23,670 nucleotides of DNA from an uncultured Muribaculaceae bacterium (GTDB taxonomy: Bacteria; Bacteroidota; Bacteroidia; Bacteroidales; Muribaculaceae). The notes beneath the pieces were generated by a model, which was given only the letters and a program-made list of their open reading frames with translations, did no database searches and was not told the DNA's origin. The stretch lies in assembly GCA_910583675.1 (NCBI GenBank), contig CAJTYH010000038.1, forward strand, positions 1 to 23,670, in the 5' to 3' direction. Positions 23,210 to 23,670 of the stretch are shown piece by piece. Numbering within the stretch: the first letter of the stretch is position 1; each line of letters starts with the position of its first letter. The position numbers and the translations under genes were made by a program.

Positions 23210-23530
23210 ATGAGTATGTCAATGACAGATTTGTTTGTGCTGACCGTAGTATCGTTAGTCTTTATCGGGGTGATATATGCGTTGTTGCGTGATGTCTTGT
23301 CGCGAAAGGGGGACGAGACCCAGAAGAAGGACAATACGAAGGGGCGGGGGCTTGGCAGATGGCTTGTTTATGCCGCGTGTATCGGAATGGTGGTGTGGAC
23401 ACTTACGTCGGATTATGACAGTTCGAATATCGCCGGGATATTGAGAGTGCTCAATGTCGTGTTCATAGCGTTGATATGCTGCATCATGGTTTATAAGAAC
23501 CTGAGAGCCGCCATTGCCGGTTTCAGGTAG
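23210..23530 (+). CDS. Small membrane protein with three predicted membrane segments
   Basis: Protein of 106 residues from ATG 23210. ATGs two and four codons later, and a TTG at 23204, are alternatives. Hydrophobic segments lie at about 7-27 (LFVLTVVSLVFIGVIYALL), 50-66 (WLVYAACIGMVVW) and 75-97 (ILRVLNVVFIALICCIMVY), with a basic Lys-rich loop between the first two. No family is recognised. The frame stops at TAG (23528-23530) but stays open for 28 more codons encoding a further hydrophobic segment, so the gene may be truncated relative to its ancestor. Confidence 0.6.
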   Translation: MSMSMTDLFVLTVVSLVFIGVIYALLRDVLSRKGDETQKKDNTKGRGLGRWLVYAACIGMVVWTLTSDYDSSNIAGILRVLNVVFIALICCIMVYKNLRAAIAGFR

Positions 23531-23617
23531 GGCAACAGGCAAGGGGCATATATAAGCATCGCTTTTTGCGTGGCGATAGTCGGGTTGGGTGCATGGCTGA
23601 TCGGCACTGCGGTGTGA
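23531..23617 (+). other. In-frame hydrophobic extension after the TAG stop
   Basis: In the frame of the preceding gene, the codons after TAG read GNRQGAY and then a 21-residue hydrophobic run (ISIAFCVAIVGLG, AWLIGTAV) before TGA at 23615-23617. It has no ATG of its own. It may be the lost end of the small membrane protein, a readthrough extension, or chance. Confidence 0.35.
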
Positions 23618-23642
23618 CGGCTCTCTCTCATCCGATTAATAT

Positions 23643-23670
23643 ATGACGATTGCGGTGCGTAAGGTTTTGA
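23643..23670 (+). CDS. Possible start of a gene cut by the window edge
   Basis: ATG at 23643 is followed by nine open codons (MTIAVRKVL) before the sequence ends. It follows the stops at 23530 and 23617 on the same strand. Nothing can be said about its product, and it may not be a gene. Confidence 0.2.

Overview
The window reads as part of the chromosome of a Bacteroidota bacterium, most likely order Bacteroidales and perhaps a Muribaculaceae-like gut lineage. This is inferred from Bacteroidota-type promoter boxes (TAnnTTTG, once with TTTG 19 bases upstream), lipoproteins with a short lipobox, DUF3256 and DUF5689 proteins, a TonB-dependent receptor, a Bacteroidales-type malate dehydrogenase, and a C-terminal tail resembling secretion-sorting domains. 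The family-level assignment is a guess. No rRNA, tRNA, CRISPR array, phage gene or transposase was seen.

Layout. 1-363: no gene, ending in a terminator for the gene to its right. 364-1794 (-): secreted protein with two internal repeats and a sorting-like tail. 2140-2927 (-): a two-gene unit of a 59-residue protein and a GNAT acetyltransferase, resembling a toxin-antitoxin pair. 3142-10156 (-): a three-gene operon encoding a TonB-dependent receptor and two DUF5689 lipoproteins that share a duplicated C-terminal domain. It is bounded by a promoter with a leader hairpin and by a strong intrinsic terminator. 10451-19323 (-): eight codirectional genes, in transcription order a DEAD-box RNA helicase, DUF3256 protein, xseA, xseB, a conserved hypothetical, a cyclophilin-type isomerase, an M16 zinc peptidase and a GH123-type glycosidase. 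19553-21676 (+): HAD phosphatase and sensor histidine kinase. 21834-22832 (-): malate dehydrogenase. 22946 to the end (+): a small acidic protein, a small membrane protein with an in-frame TAG before one more hydrophobic segment, and a possible truncated start.

How the parts work together. The receptor/DUF5689 operon looks like an outer-membrane import system: a barrel plus two surface or periplasmic lipoproteins with OB-fold-like domains. It lacks SusD and any nuclease in this window, so its substrate cannot be read from sequence. The helicase-to-glycosidase run mixes nucleic-acid housekeeping (helicase, exonuclease VII) with envelope proteins. Individual promoters may exist inside it.

The most unusual signal is non-coding. 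A composite element made of 7-mer, 9-mer and 8-mer tandem microrepeats, in the same order and orientation, sits on both sides of xseA. It touches the xseA start and stop codons. A separate 15-nt repeat forms the C-terminal codons of the DUF3256 gene and recurs, partly inverted, between the histidine kinase and malate dehydrogenase genes. The other leads are the short-ORF/GNAT pair and the duplicated lipoprotein domain.
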